From Hydractinia symbiolongicarpus (Eukaryota > Cnidaria > Hydrozoa > Anthoathecata > Hydractiniidae), in NCBI RefSeq assembly GCF_029227915.1, contig NC_079881.1, positions 4,526,001 to 4,590,000 of the forward strand: a DNA stretch of 64,000 nucleotides. The letters run 5' to 3'. The notes under the pieces were generated by a model, which did not search any database, was not told the DNA's origin, and saw nothing but the letters and a program-made list of their open reading frames with translations. The translations under genes and the position numbers were made by a program. Below, one piece after another: positions 1 to 11,812 of this stretch (positions are counted from its first letter, which is position 1; every line of letters starts with the position of its first letter).

Positions 1-2216
1 GTTTCAAGACAAAAACAAAAAACAAAATTTAATTGAGAGTCCCTCTTAATTTGCTTTTTTTCTTAAAGTAGACTGAGAACATTTTGCTCTTACCGGGTCT
101 GTCTTACCCTTGCCCATAATTAAGCAGCTTCAAATTTCTTAAGTTGATTAAGCGAGGAGAAATAGGAATAGAATGCGTTTATGCATAATAAAAGTTTTAT
201 AGTACTTCTTAACATCCACTTTGCTTTGCTTTATTAATTAATAGTCGGCGGAAGAGTCCAAAATTACTTGTGGCAAATCCCTTTATGTTGTAATGCACCA
301 ACTGGATATTTTCTGATGTTCCCTGTGGTTTTAATAAGAGCTGACGGTGGGGTTAATACTATTATGTGACACAACATTATGACGTTTTTAGAAACACATT
401 AGCTCCCTGAAATTATTTTATCCTCTGTATGTCTTCTTATAACGCCTTTTATTGCGCGCTAAATCAAAGAGGTTTTTCTTATAATCTCCTTGCATTGTGT
501 CTTACCATCCTTGCTAATATTTACGTTTTAAACGCGTCCTTCAGGCGGTTTTATTTTTCTGAAACTTTATTTCTTTTATGTTTTTTATTTAAACAGTATT
601 ACAATCTCTGTCATCTTGCACCGACTTCGTGATTTGTCAGCTCAAACAAAGTAAACTAATTCATTTTCGACCTCAATTTTGAACTTTCTGAATTTTTATT
701 AAAATTTCTCGTGTTTTACAATTTTTAAATTCTTACTTCATTGATGCAAAAAAAAAAAAATTTATTTCATCGCCTGTAACTTCTCTCGTCGACTTAAATT
801 TTCGTCACCTCCGAAAACTTTCGTGTCTTAAAACCGACTTTGAAATATATATTTTGAAAATAAGGTCCAATGGTTTCTTTCCGTTAACATACATATTTTT
901 TAGAAAAAAAATAAATTTGTAGGTCCCATGTAACAAAAGCACGTTATTAGCAGCAGAATACGTAATACCTCTATAAAGAATTTTGATTCAACCCCATCTC
1001 GATTACAACTTGATGTTTTCATGAATACACTTGAATCAGTCGCATTGCTGTGAACAGTACAGTCTTGAAAAGTTTAATGACTTTCTGACGTTTATGTGGT
1101 TAGTATACTCAACTAACGTTGTTTTCTTTGTGTTGGCAACCGCTATCTGTGCTTTACTAGAGAAAGAGGGAATTGAGAAGAAGTCTAGGGAAAGATGTTG
1201 CTCAAAGATACTTAATATAGAATGATGTTGTAGGTATGTGTTAGTCAAGTCTCAAATTTTTATTTTAAACATATCTCTTTGTATTATTTTAAGGCTCGTA
1301 TCCAATACTTTTTGAGTGTTATTTAGACGAGGTATTATATTCTGCTAATCTATCGTCTTCAACATCTTTCGTCATCGTCGATATCAATTGTAACTCGAAC
1401 TGGGATGACACTGGGAATGAAGAAATTTTTTTACATGCACTTAAGATCAATCCTTTTTAAAAGCAATAATAATTGTGAAATTAGCGGATAATAATCTATT
1501 CTTTTATAAGAGAACATGCAATTTCACAATATGATCGTCTTCTCTATTTGTTTTCATTGTTTCCTTCTATGTGTTTTTCTCAGCTTCTTCGAACCGCAAA
1601 CGAATTCTTGTGTTTATCTAACGGAAACACGAACTATTTCCGGTCCTTGATTTGTATTTAATTCCTATTTTGTGTTATGAATTATTTGCAAACCACAATG
1701 AGCGTTCCAATGGGATTAAAATATTTTGATAACATTGTTTACATATTTCGAAATGTTTACCAATCACTTTAAGCATTTCGAAGAATGCAACATGGTACTT
1801 GATTATGATAGATTTCAATTAGCTAAACATCCTGTGTTTTATATCATTAGTACTGAAAAGCAAAAGAAAATTCACCCGATGGAAACAGGTGCAAAAAGTT
1901 TGTGCTGGTAAGGTATTTGGAAAGGCTTGCCACAATAATTTCTAGATTAATATAATTGGTTTATTTTCTTATGCTCACAAGTACATGTTTCTTCTGCCAA
2001 ACATCGGGAAGCACTGAAATTGATGTTCGGAAAATTCAGTTGCTTTAAAATCAAGAAAATTAATTTAATATGAAGAACTTTAAAAATTAACTTAAGCCCG
2101 GCACACTTGCAAATTTGACATTGCCGCAGTATGTAATATAAATACATCAGCATCTTTCCCAGGTTTTATTGTCATACAGTGTTCTCACTGAGTTTAAAAT
2201 AAAGTCAAAAGCAATT

Positions 2217-2335
2217 ACGTACATTTTTGATTTTCACACGAAATGTGCCGTGATAAAATGAAGTGTTGGTTATTTAAGCATGATGCCTTTGACACGAGTT
2301 TAAATAAATTTAAAGGTGGCGAAATTATGTCTTTG
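2217..2335 (+). repeat. Dispersed repeat, copy 1
   Basis: About 118 bases that recur in the same orientation at 4061-4177. Shared landmarks are ACGAAATGTG, GTGATAAAA, GAAGTGTTGGTTAT, GACACGAGT and TAAATAAATTTA, in the same order and spacing. Copies differ by scattered substitutions, so this is an old dispersed element rather than a fresh duplication. A shorter related piece (CGAAATGTGACGTTATAA) appears near 23770. Class unknown; no terminal repeats seen. Confidence 0.6.
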
Positions 2336-4060
2336 AATGTAAATTACATGCATGCTTGAATGAACGGTCATGTCAACATAAATTACAATGAGCGCCTCTT
2401 CTTCCCCCACCCTTTCTGTGAACAAGTGTCTAGTCTGTCTCCCTCTTTTTCTTCGAGTGAATGACGTCATCCAAATTTTTTCATCCAAGTTTTTGTCTTA
2501 TATGCTAAGAAACATCTCTGCAAAATTTTGTGAAAATGCGAAATTCATATCTCCCTCCTCATTTTGGAGAGTAGAGTAGCCTTTTTCAGCTCCCTCAGGT
2601 TTTCCTTAATAAAACTCGACCTAAATAGGATTTAATTAGTAACAGGTGTGTTTTAAACGAAAATCAAATATACTATTTGGTTAAAGACTTAATATTTCTT
2701 ACTATGGAGCATGACACTTTTTCTTTCAGTAAATGCGCTGTCAATTTAGTAAAATATCACGATTTTTTGAGCATTTTAGGAGTTACCAGTTGAAAGTACC
2801 TATCAATCCAACGTCATAATTTATAAGATCGCGTTTTCTATAAAAACATTTAATTGGCAGAAGTGACAAGCAGTCGAGAGAGAAGCTACCGCCGTAGTGA
2901 ACGTGTCACAGAAAATGATTTGAATTACTGACAGCAAGCTTCTAATTCGTCATTTAGACAGACAAATTGACACATCAATAAAGTTTTCATTAGAAAAAAT
3001 TATATAGTGGTTGCTTGTAGTTAAATATATAACTACTGACCAAACTCGTACCCAGTTTTATTTCCCATAATCCAAGACAGGTTTTGTTTTGCTCGTTTAA
3101 AGTTTTACTAAAACTCAGGGCAAAATTATTGTCGGTTTACGAGGTTAAGTAAAAGTTACACAGAAAGCATAGAAGTGGTATTTCTGTAATATCACCTAGC
3201 AACTAATCTCGTAAAAGAGACATACTAAGGCTATCAATTATGTCTTGTTAACAATTTATATGACTAACTTGTCATTCTTTGAAATGTATTATCACAAGGC
3301 TTCTTTTATTTCAACATCTCCGTTATGCGTCGTATGTAGCTTTTTTGACTTTATAAAGAGTTAATTTTCCCATTGTGTTTTTTCTTCGATGACGTCATGA
3401 TAACTCCATCCCAGAACATAAATGTGATCAAAGAAGGCTGAATCTCATCACTATTTACGTCCAATATTTGTTTTTCTAATACATTAAAGCGCCTCACCAA
3501 AAGAGATTGGTAACTAGTTATCACTCCAATATATAATTTCAGACAACCAAAATGGCGACATATTTTAAACTTTAACCTCCAGTCTTGCCCTGTACTTAAA
3601 ATAAACCGCATTTAGAAATTTTTACAAATAATGTCTATTTTATGTGGGTGCGAAAAAAGACGGCTTAATTATTTCCCGCGCCTTCTGTCGATAAAACAGT
3701 ACCCAACTTCAATTTTTTGGGTTACTTTTACATCAATATGTTCGTCTTTTAACCAAATGTTTAAAATACCTAGTTGAGACTCCCTCCTCTTGTAAGCTTT
3801 TAAATGAAAGTTATGCATGCTTGCAAAAGGTAAACATAGAACTAAAAATGCACACACCTGACAAGCTCAACAACAAGAAGAATGAAACAGTTTAACCATG
3901 GTGTAACAGAACCGAAAATATCAAGATTGGAATCGGTTTTCGTTTACGACGTAAACCGAAGTTGAAAAATTAAATAAACATAACGATCTTTTGTCTGAAA
4001 GCTCAACATAATGGCGACACTTCTTGGAAACGACGTTACAAAAACGTGTCTTTTGTGTTA

Positions 4061-4177
4061 TGTACATTTTGATTTTTTACACGAAATGTGACGTGATAAA
4101 AAGAAGTGTTGGTTATCTAAGCAGGATGTATTGGACACGAGTGTAAATAAATTTATAGGTGGCAAAATTAAGTCTTG
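4061..4177 (+). repeat. Dispersed repeat, copy 2
   Basis: Second copy of the repeat at 2217-2335, with the same ordered landmarks. Sequence outside the repeat does not match between the two sites, which supports independent insertion rather than local duplication. Confidence 0.6.
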
Positions 4178-7100
4178 GAGTAAACGTTCTCAACACTGAA
4201 TTTCTATTTCGGATTTGAGAACGACAAAGAGTTATTTGGGACCATTGAAATGAATTGGCATCTAATTTGGGCGGTTGAGAGCTAAATATTTGTACAAAAA
4301 CTCCCTTTATGTGTTTTTTCACATCAAGTTAATATCAACCCTGCGGTGGAGAGGTAAAACATTAATTGGTTTTGAGTGTATAACATTTAGCTTTAACTGC
4401 TAAAAAACTGTGTTAGTTTTACTTGCATGCACTTTGGCATAAAAACGAGACACTTCAGCTAGATAAATAAATCAATCAAAGCAACTTTTTATGTTTACAA
4501 GTGTATAGAATTAGTCATTTGGTATTTATTTGTGAAGCGTTAGTGAAATATGCGTATGTTAATGGAACGAATCCTCATATAAACGAGAAGGTATATAAAA
4601 CTACAAAATTGTTCATATAATGTTACAGAAAGATTTTTTTGTTTGTTTTGTTTTGGAATTATTGTTTTGGCGACGACTCTATTTTTATCTCCTTCTTTTA
4701 TCTCCTTCTTAGCGGAGTTTTCTTTTTTTACTGAAGCGATTACAAAATAGTCTTGATAGCTACATCTTAATGCTCGAAGGAGAACATATTAGCGAGTCCA
4801 TGAAATTATTTTTCGTTTTGTACAATAGCTACAAACTTTATTTCTAGCCAGCTAAAAGAAGATGTATAAACATAAGGTGTCATACGAGAAAGGTAGCTAG
4901 CTGTATTTGATCACAGTGTTTTAACATTGAGATCAAGAAAACGTAAGCTGTGACAAATACGCTCTTTTTCGTGGGCAAATAGATGCTAGCAAATGTCGAG
5001 TTATGATGTGAGTTTTAAATTAAACTTTGTGTCATTTCTAGCTGGTTGGTTCATCTGTCTGTTGTAATATAACTACAATACAAATATCATATTACATTTT
5101 TGTGAAACTATTACACACAGTTGCGCAGCATTCCGGTCTGCAGATTTGATGTTTGTTTTCAGGTAACAGTTACAACTAAAATAATACAAATTAAACTTAT
5201 TACACGTTTTTTTTTGTAAGCTACACATGGATAAAATCTTCAAGAAACAAAACGATATGTGAAGAACAATCAGCTTCGGCCAAAATTTTGTGTTGCTTAT
5301 AAAGAAGCATACATCGGTTAGATTATAATTTCATTTGTGTTTATAACTTTCCCAATACTTTTAAAACAGTTTTAGCTACTCTAATTTTCGTGGATATTTA
5401 CACCAATTCATTTCAATTACGTGCAATCATAGAGCATATGTACATCATTACATTCGTTAATGAGAGATTTTTAGAATGGCTTTGTATTCCTTAAATACTT
5501 TAAATTGTTCTTAATTTTTTAATTTGATATCCATCGTTGTGTTAATTAAAATAATAAATGATTTGTCAAGAACAGATTTCAGTTGACGCAGATTGTATCA
5601 GTGTGTGTCACATCTTGTCTACGAATATACCACAGATAAATGTAAGTTTTTGACTTATAACTTTTTGTAAATAAAAAAAAATAAAAAAATATAAAAGGAT
5701 TGATTGCAGCGTAAAAGCATAGGATAAAACTGTTAAAAAACCTTCAAGTCTTTTTTTTTTACTTTGATTGGCTTTAGATCTTTTGTTGAAGTAAAGCCTT
5801 TATTGATTGTATATTATCTGGGATTTTTTTTTATCTTTATTATTAATACTTCCTTATTTTGTTCTATTCTTTTGTAACATCTACACATGGTGATTCCCAT
5901 CTTCACTTACTTACACATTTTTCGCAACCCCGGAAGAATTAAAGTTGAATGGAATTAAATGAATTCCTTCCAACATCATCATCAAGCGTCTCAGTGCATT
6001 GATTTGAAAGCAATGTTGGCATAACTTGCAAAAATATCAGGTTAACCTTGTTTTAAGGAAAAGCTTCTTAAGCAATTTCCATCTGCAATTTGGTTATCAT
6101 AATGTCATTTAGAGACGTAGAATGCTACAATCAATCAACTTTCTATTTGTTCAACTTTAGATGCACATATATAAACACACAAATTTAGAATTATACAATC
6201 GAATAAGTCTTAGAGGGTAGAGCATAGATATTGTGTTAGATTGGTTAAAACAGTTAGTTCTTGATTAACGGTTTGTGCACTGATCTAAATAGTCTCGAGG
6301 ATTTTTATCTAACAAATTTTAACTGTCAATCATCATCAGTATTACTGCACAGTCGCTGTAAGCTAATTAATATGGATTTTTGTGAACAAACGTCTAAGAA
6401 CTTATATTCCCTTTTAATTGATAAGAGAAGGGAAAGATAATGTAAGTACAATGTAAGTAGAACTTTTGCGGATTTTCAGTGAAATGTGCGCAGCAATCTA
6501 TGCGATGTTGGTAGCTAAAAGTAGCTACAAACGAATTCCTAGTAGACTTCCCATGGTTGAAGTCGCGTTTTAACAGATTTACGGCTAGTACTACTTGTTG
6601 TTCTAAAATAAGGAATGATGTTTGTGCTTGTAATTACACTTTTGGTTATCAATAGTAAGGCTTCCTGCAATGAGACGTACACAATAAACCTAATTGGAGA
6701 ATCATCAATGCAATTAAAAACTAATTTTGGTATAGTAATCGAGCATAATAAAAAAAGGGAAATAGATCGTGCTGTTTGAACATGATTTAAACAAATTTAT
6801 TTTTAAAAGGAATAATATTTTTTAAAACTGAAAAAAACTGGATGAAGTGGGAAAGTTTTTTTTCAAGTCAAACTTTTTATGGCAGTAACATTTCGTTGTT
6901 TTTAATTTGAAAGTAACTATTGCATGTAGTAACATAAAATTTTTTGATATACCACGTGTTTAATATTTTTTTTTGTATTTTTTCTCAAATTCATGTTTGT
7001 GTTTTATGTGTAAGCTGACGTAAGCTATTGATCACTTGACAGGGATTATGGAAATGGTTATTAGGAGATGACAGATCAAGTTTTAACGCTTCTTGATTCG

Positions 7101-7821
7101 CTTCTCTGTGATGTTGAAAGGTTTTTCGCATTACTTATGAGTGGTACTGACTTATTTAACTTAATGGATAAATACACAGATAAACAAGACGTGAAAGCGA
7201 ATTGCTGCTGTTTTAAATGATTATTTATTGGTGGAAAAAAAGGTTACTCTTTATACTGACACTCTTAAATTTTCCCTATTAATCGTTTATCTGTTATTCA
7301 TCTTTTTCTTACTTTCGATCTCTCAGTTCCTTATTTTTCTTATCTCAAGAAGTCATGTGAGCTAAACATTGCTGAAAGTTGTTTTAAAACAATTTTGTTT
7401 GGATGCAGCAATTTAAAAGCAGTTTCATGATTTCAGATAGCTTGAGAAAGTCTAATAGCAGTACAGTAATATAATAATATTTTCTGAATATATAGCTAAA
7501 TCTGTATATTTGAGTTTAATGACCAGCTAATCCATCATCTGGGAAGTTGACGTTCAGGTTTGGTATACTTATTATTATTTCTCCCATTGATCTTACGTTA
7601 TACTTTTAAATCCATGACTTTCACAAAGAATAAACAGTTATTTAACTTCATTTTCATTGCAAGATTAACGCAACACACAAACTTCTGGTGTCTGCTTAGG
7701 GTGCTAACCAATACAGGTATATAAACCCGCTGAAGTTGCTTGGATACGTAGATAAGAATACACTTATGTTTTAATCCAAGTTCAAATGAAGTTTAAAGAA
7801 GTTACATCTCGTTTTTAGACC

Positions 7822-8060
7822 GACTCGTGGCCTTGTAGTAGAGCAGTGCGAAAGGTCTTGGGTTCAAATCCCGGTCGAGTCATGCCAGAGACTATAAAAG
7901 TGTGAATCGATCCTTTCTGCTTAACGTTCAGCATGAAAATAGGCGGTTATCTAGTTGAGCGGCTGTTGTGCTGGCGCGCCTTCCGTAGCACTAGGACCCA
8001 TTTTGCAGGACCCTCATTGATAACAGCTCTATTAGGAATTAAAGAGGCTATCCTGGCCCA
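7822..8060 (+). mobile_element. tRNA-derived SINE, family 1
   Basis: The head (7822-7882) resembles a shortened tRNA. GACTCG at 7822 pairs with CGAGTC at 7876, a T-arm-like hairpin is present, and there is a perfect RNA polymerase III B box, GGTTCAAATCC, at 7861-7871. No normal anticodon arm is visible, so this is not a functional tRNA gene. The body that follows contains GACTATAAAAG, TCCTTTCTGCTTA, GTTCAGCATG, CTAGTTGAGCG and GGACCCTC. The same blocks in the same order recur on the minus strand at 51862-52048, which proves a dispersed family. The right end is approximate. Confidence 0.7.
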
Positions 8061-10635
8061 ATTTAAGTCTCGTGATGCTTAATGGTGGTAAGGTCTAATT
8101 GAGTGTCACTTTTTTTATGATTCTTTTTAGCCTAGTGGAAATATGTTAGGCAGCTATTGCTTTTCTAAATTATACATTTATTTAAAAAGGGCTGAAAAAA
8201 TAACCCGAACTCAGTATTAAATTCTTTTTTCAATTAAAAAAAATATACACCGTGCAGACAAAGTGTTCTCCAGTGTTTTTAGCCTCACTCCAGTGTATAC
8301 AGGATTTGAAACAAGTATATGACGATATAGTGGGCAGCACTTAGAAAAAGATATCCAAGAAAAATATTTTGCTAATTTATGTTCACATTTTCCCACTTTG
8401 CAATTGTCATGTGCGTCACGGATTAAACTGAAGCACACGCATACCGTGGGCGCAAGTTGAGAAAACTCGACCTTGTGGTTTTAATAGTAAACATTTTAAG
8501 ATATGGCTTAAGTACAAAACTAACTTGAATAATCTGTTAAAAGAATTAAGCTGCGTGCAAATCTATTATGTTTTTAACAGCTGATGTGACATATCGAGAC
8601 ATATCGAGACAGGTGACAATCTATGAAGGAACAATCTTTACAAAATACTTGAGGGAGTAGTTTAAATGATATCTGTGAAATAAAAAGACATAAAAAGATG
8701 TGAAAATTACACTTACGTATAGTTGAGCAATACAGAAATAATGGAAGAGAGAACAGATGGAAGATATTACAAGCCAATGCTACTGAGACTACAAATTCTT
8801 AACTGATTGACATTTTACCAAAGGAACATGAAACTACAATTTCTATGTCCTAATTAGTGGGTAATGTTTTCCTTTTCGGTTGTTCCGTCCATATATTGAA
8901 CTAACAAAAATAACATCTGAACTTCCTCTTCGAAAGCGGAATTGTTTTGGTACAACAAAAGAAGGATAGGTAAAAAGCATGATGCAGGTGTTGCGTGGAA
9001 AATTTCAACTATATCAACGTACGTAATGCCATGCATATATGACTATGGGGTGGTATTCATGATCTGATTGGACCGCAAATTCATGATCTGATTGGACAAC
9101 AAATTCATGATCTGATTGGACAAAGAATACCGGGTGATTGAGGAAAATAAACGCGACATTATATTTAATTGTTTATTTTATCTTCTTATCATGGATGAAA
9201 TGTTTTCATTGTGCAGAAGTGTGAAAGTAAAAGATATATATTCTTTCTTATTATTTTTCATTTGATTCAAAAAGAAATGCGTGGGAGCTGAAGTTTGATG
9301 AAAAGTTATAATTTTCTGTTTTATTCCATTTTTCTGACAAAAGTATAAATATAAACACGACGAAAAAATAGAAAAGAAAATGAAGGAAAAATAAAGAAAA
9401 AAAATAAAAACGCTATATATTTTGTTAAGAAGTATTTCGTTTCCATGCAGAGAAAAATGAAGTAACTTCAGCTCCATTTTACACTGTGTTTTTAAGTAAA
9501 GTCTTCTATTTTATCTTTTTCTTGCCTTGGTGAATAAAATGGTGAAGAGGATAATATAACATTTCATTAAGTTATATTTCAAAATGTTTGAAAAGAATAT
9601 TTACGTCTTTTACAGCGACACCACGTATTACGTATTGCTAGGGAACTGGATCTAGTGTAACAAAGTATATTGCAGGATTTCGGCTAAATTTGCATGGCGT
9701 TTACCTTGAAGAAGATTTATCCAAGAAAATCCATTTATTTGTGAAAAACACTTGTCTTCGTAAATATATAACGTTTTTTGATCAAAACAGAAACCACCGC
9801 AGATGTTTTTCACAAATTGTTGTTTTTTTTACTTCTTTAAAACCTTTATTTATTATATTTATTCTTATTTTTTATTGTCGCGTTCATACATTAGTTCTAC
9901 AAAAGAGTATAAACTTTGTTTTAAATTTAGAAGTGTGTTTTTCTCAAATAAAACAGCGACTGTTTGTTTTGGATGTTGTAAAATAAAAATATGCCAGTGT
10001 AAACAAGATCTTATTTGCTCCTGCACTGAAAAAACTCGATCTTGCTCTCCTCAAAGGTATTGCAAGCATTTGAATTGTTTTTTTAGCCTTGTTTGTTAGC
10101 TATTGTGATGTCTTATTATTGTTGACATACGTTTTTATAAATAAATGGTAGAAATCTATTTAAGACGAGATTGAATCTAGGTACAATATGTGTGATGAGA
10201 TCTGATGTTATTATATGATATAAAAAGTACAGTATCTATCTAGTTGTCTATTTGGTGTATTGATTCCGAGTGCTTGTTTCGTTGAATATTTTGCAGAACG
10301 ATTATAATGATATTTCAGTTCGAAGGTTTTTTGATAGCGTCATAGGTGGTTTGAGCATTGCAAAATAGAAACGAGGTTAAGTATTTCTGTTAGCCTGCAA
10401 ACCATGCCATGCAATAAATTGAGAGTACACAGTATCTGTACCAGTACTAACTATGCAGCGTTCAGGCTATGTGCTCTCTCTATCTATATAGATATCTATC
10501 TTCCATCAGGCGATTTTAAAGATTCCGCCCCGCGTGGCGCTGGCGGAAATCAACAGGAATGTAGGCAACATAAATTGGTAATAATTTTATGCTTATTTGT
10601 TAGATGCTTTATTCAATACCTTTTTTTTGTTATTT
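8061..10635. other. Intergenic stretch upstream of the first family gene
   Basis: No supported coding region. It contains a three-copy 24-bp tandem repeat (9055-9126) and many T-rich tracts. The last part, up to the acceptor-like TATTTAG at 10631-10637, is presumably an intron or outron of the gene that starts at 10702. Confidence 0.4.
9055..9126 (+). repeat. 24-bp tandem repeat, three copies
   Basis: Three head-to-tail copies start at 9055, 9079 and 9103. Each begins ATTCATGATCTGATTGGAC and the copies differ only in the last few bases. Each unit carries ATTGG, an inverted CCAAT pentamer. It lies about 1.5 kb before the first family gene; a promoter role is possible but unsupported. Confidence 0.85.
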
Positions 10636-10637
10636 AG
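10636..10637 (+). other. Probable 3' splice site before family gene A
   Basis: A T-rich tract followed by TATTTAG ends at 10637, 64 bases before the ATG at 10702. The same arrangement stands before the two paralogues (acceptors ending at 18941 and 29540). It implies either a non-coding upstream exon or a trans-spliced leader site; the sequence cannot separate the two. Confidence 0.5.
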
Positions 10638-10701
10638 ATAAGAAAATAGTGATTAAAAGCTATTTGGTTACGAGCTTTGAATCATTACGATCATCTTAAT
10701 A

Positions 10702-11484
10702 ATGACTCGATCGACCATACAAGATAAAAGGTATTGTTTACCTCCAGCAAAGGGACTAAAAAAATACGAAGATAAATTTCCAGAGGACACGGCATATCGG
10801 CCAAGAATTCCGTCGTGTCCAGCAGTGTTGCCGTCATATATAAATCGCGACTTTTTGCAAGAATTCGAAGATACGCTAGCAAAAGTACGTGAAGAAACAT
10901 TTGCAGAATTAAACGCCGAAAACAAAGTCGGTAATAAAGTGCAACGTCGGCATTCTTGGAGTGTCGGCACGGAAAATGCAAGAAACAGAAACATTGAAAA
11001 CAATAAGACCAACTTAATATTGCAACGAAAAATAAGTGGAGAGTCAAGACGTAGTAGCGTAGCGAGTGTGCCTGAAGTGATTGAAGAATGCTCAAGTGAT
11101 GAAGAAATGAGTCATGAATCCACTGAAGATTACGATTACATGCATTGTTTGAACTGCAGTCGCTCAAGTTCTACCAGCTCACTCGAGAACACTGAAACAC
11201 ATAACATACAATATTGTTATAAATGCAAACATTTGTATCAAGCAAAAAATAACTTTGCTTCCACATACAAAGAAGGGAGACGCTCCTCCTGGGGTGGTGA
11301 GAGTACGCAAACTAGTTCTCCGAGACGGTCAAGAAGAAGCAGTTTGACGGACAGTACGGACTTACCAATTATTGCTGAACCATTTACTGACGAGGAGACA
11401 AATGACACGGCTGATTTAAAAAAGCTTGTGGAACTAGATATTAATAAGCTCTTGAAATTTAACAGGGGTGTGGATATGAGATGA
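10702..11484 (+). CDS. Family gene A: unknown Ser/Arg-rich protein with paired CxxC motifs
   Basis: I do not recognise this 260-residue protein. It has no signal peptide or membrane segment and is hydrophilic. In order: an N-terminal block IQDKRYCLPPAK then RPRIPSCP (residues 6-40), RRHSWS (82-87), SRRSS followed by VPEVIEECSS (115-132), a CxxC pair (Cys149/152 and Cys172/175, with flanking His) and a C-terminal block RRSSW, RRSRRSS, LPIIAEPFTDEE (193-232). Four RRxS sites (Ser85, 119, 196, 214) fit the basophilic kinase (PKA-type) consensus. The cysteines could bind zinc (inference). The same ordered blocks recur in the genes at 18971 and 29575, which supports real coding. The ATG is the first after the acceptor at 10637 and aligns with the start of gene B. 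An AATAAA lies about 300 bases after the stop. Confidence 0.85.
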   Translation: MTRSTIQDKRYCLPPAKGLKKYEDKFPEDTAYRPRIPSCPAVLPSYINRDFLQEFEDTLAKVREETFAELNAENKVGNKVQRRHSWSVGTENARNRNIENNKTNLILQRKISGESRRSSVASVPEVIEECSSDEEMSHESTEDYDYMHCLNCSRSSSTSSLENTETHNIQYCYKCKHLYQAKNNFASTYKEGRRSSWGGESTQTSSPRRSRRSSLTDSTDLPIIAEPFTDEETNDTADLKKLVELDINKLLKFNRGVDMR

Positions 11485-11782
11485 GAATCTTGTTTTATTG
11501 TTATATTTTTATCCATTCTTTTTCGATAATTTGTTTTTTAAAGTTTTATGTTTAAAGCAAAATTATTTCTCTAAAGTCGATTTTTGTTGCATTTAAATTT
11601 AATTTGCGAAAGGTGTTGGAGAAATTGGAAACAGTAAAGTCAGTTCTAAATTACATTTTGTTCACCTTCTTTTAATATTCTATTTGTGGACATTGCTTGT
11701 ACCTTGTATTTTCATTTTTTTCTTTTTTTATTGCTATATATTTACCGCCTAAATTTACTTCAAAATAATTATTTTTTTATGT

Positions 11783-11788
11783 AAATAA
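11783..11788 (+). terminator. Candidate polyadenylation signal of gene A
   Basis: AATAAA 299 bases downstream of the stop codon at 11484, in an AT-rich tail. It is the first canonical hexamer I found after the gene. Confidence 0.45.
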
Positions 11789-11812
11789 AGATTTATGGAA
11801 TTGTATATATGA

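Larger units (their letters stand above)
1..7821. other. Gene-poor AT-rich intergenic stretch
   Basis: I see no convincing gene on either strand: open frames are short, codon use looks random and no run of exons with matching splice phases was found. The stretch holds homopolymer A/T runs, two copies of a dispersed repeat (listed separately) and two TGACGTCA palindromes near 2462 and 3391. It may contain distal promoter sequence or a non-coding first exon of the gene at 10702, but nothing in the sequence proves that. Confidence 0.4.

Noticed and set aside
7822-7882. Possible functional tRNA gene
   Set aside because: The B box and acceptor pairing are good but there is no proper anticodon arm, the length is short and a SINE body follows.
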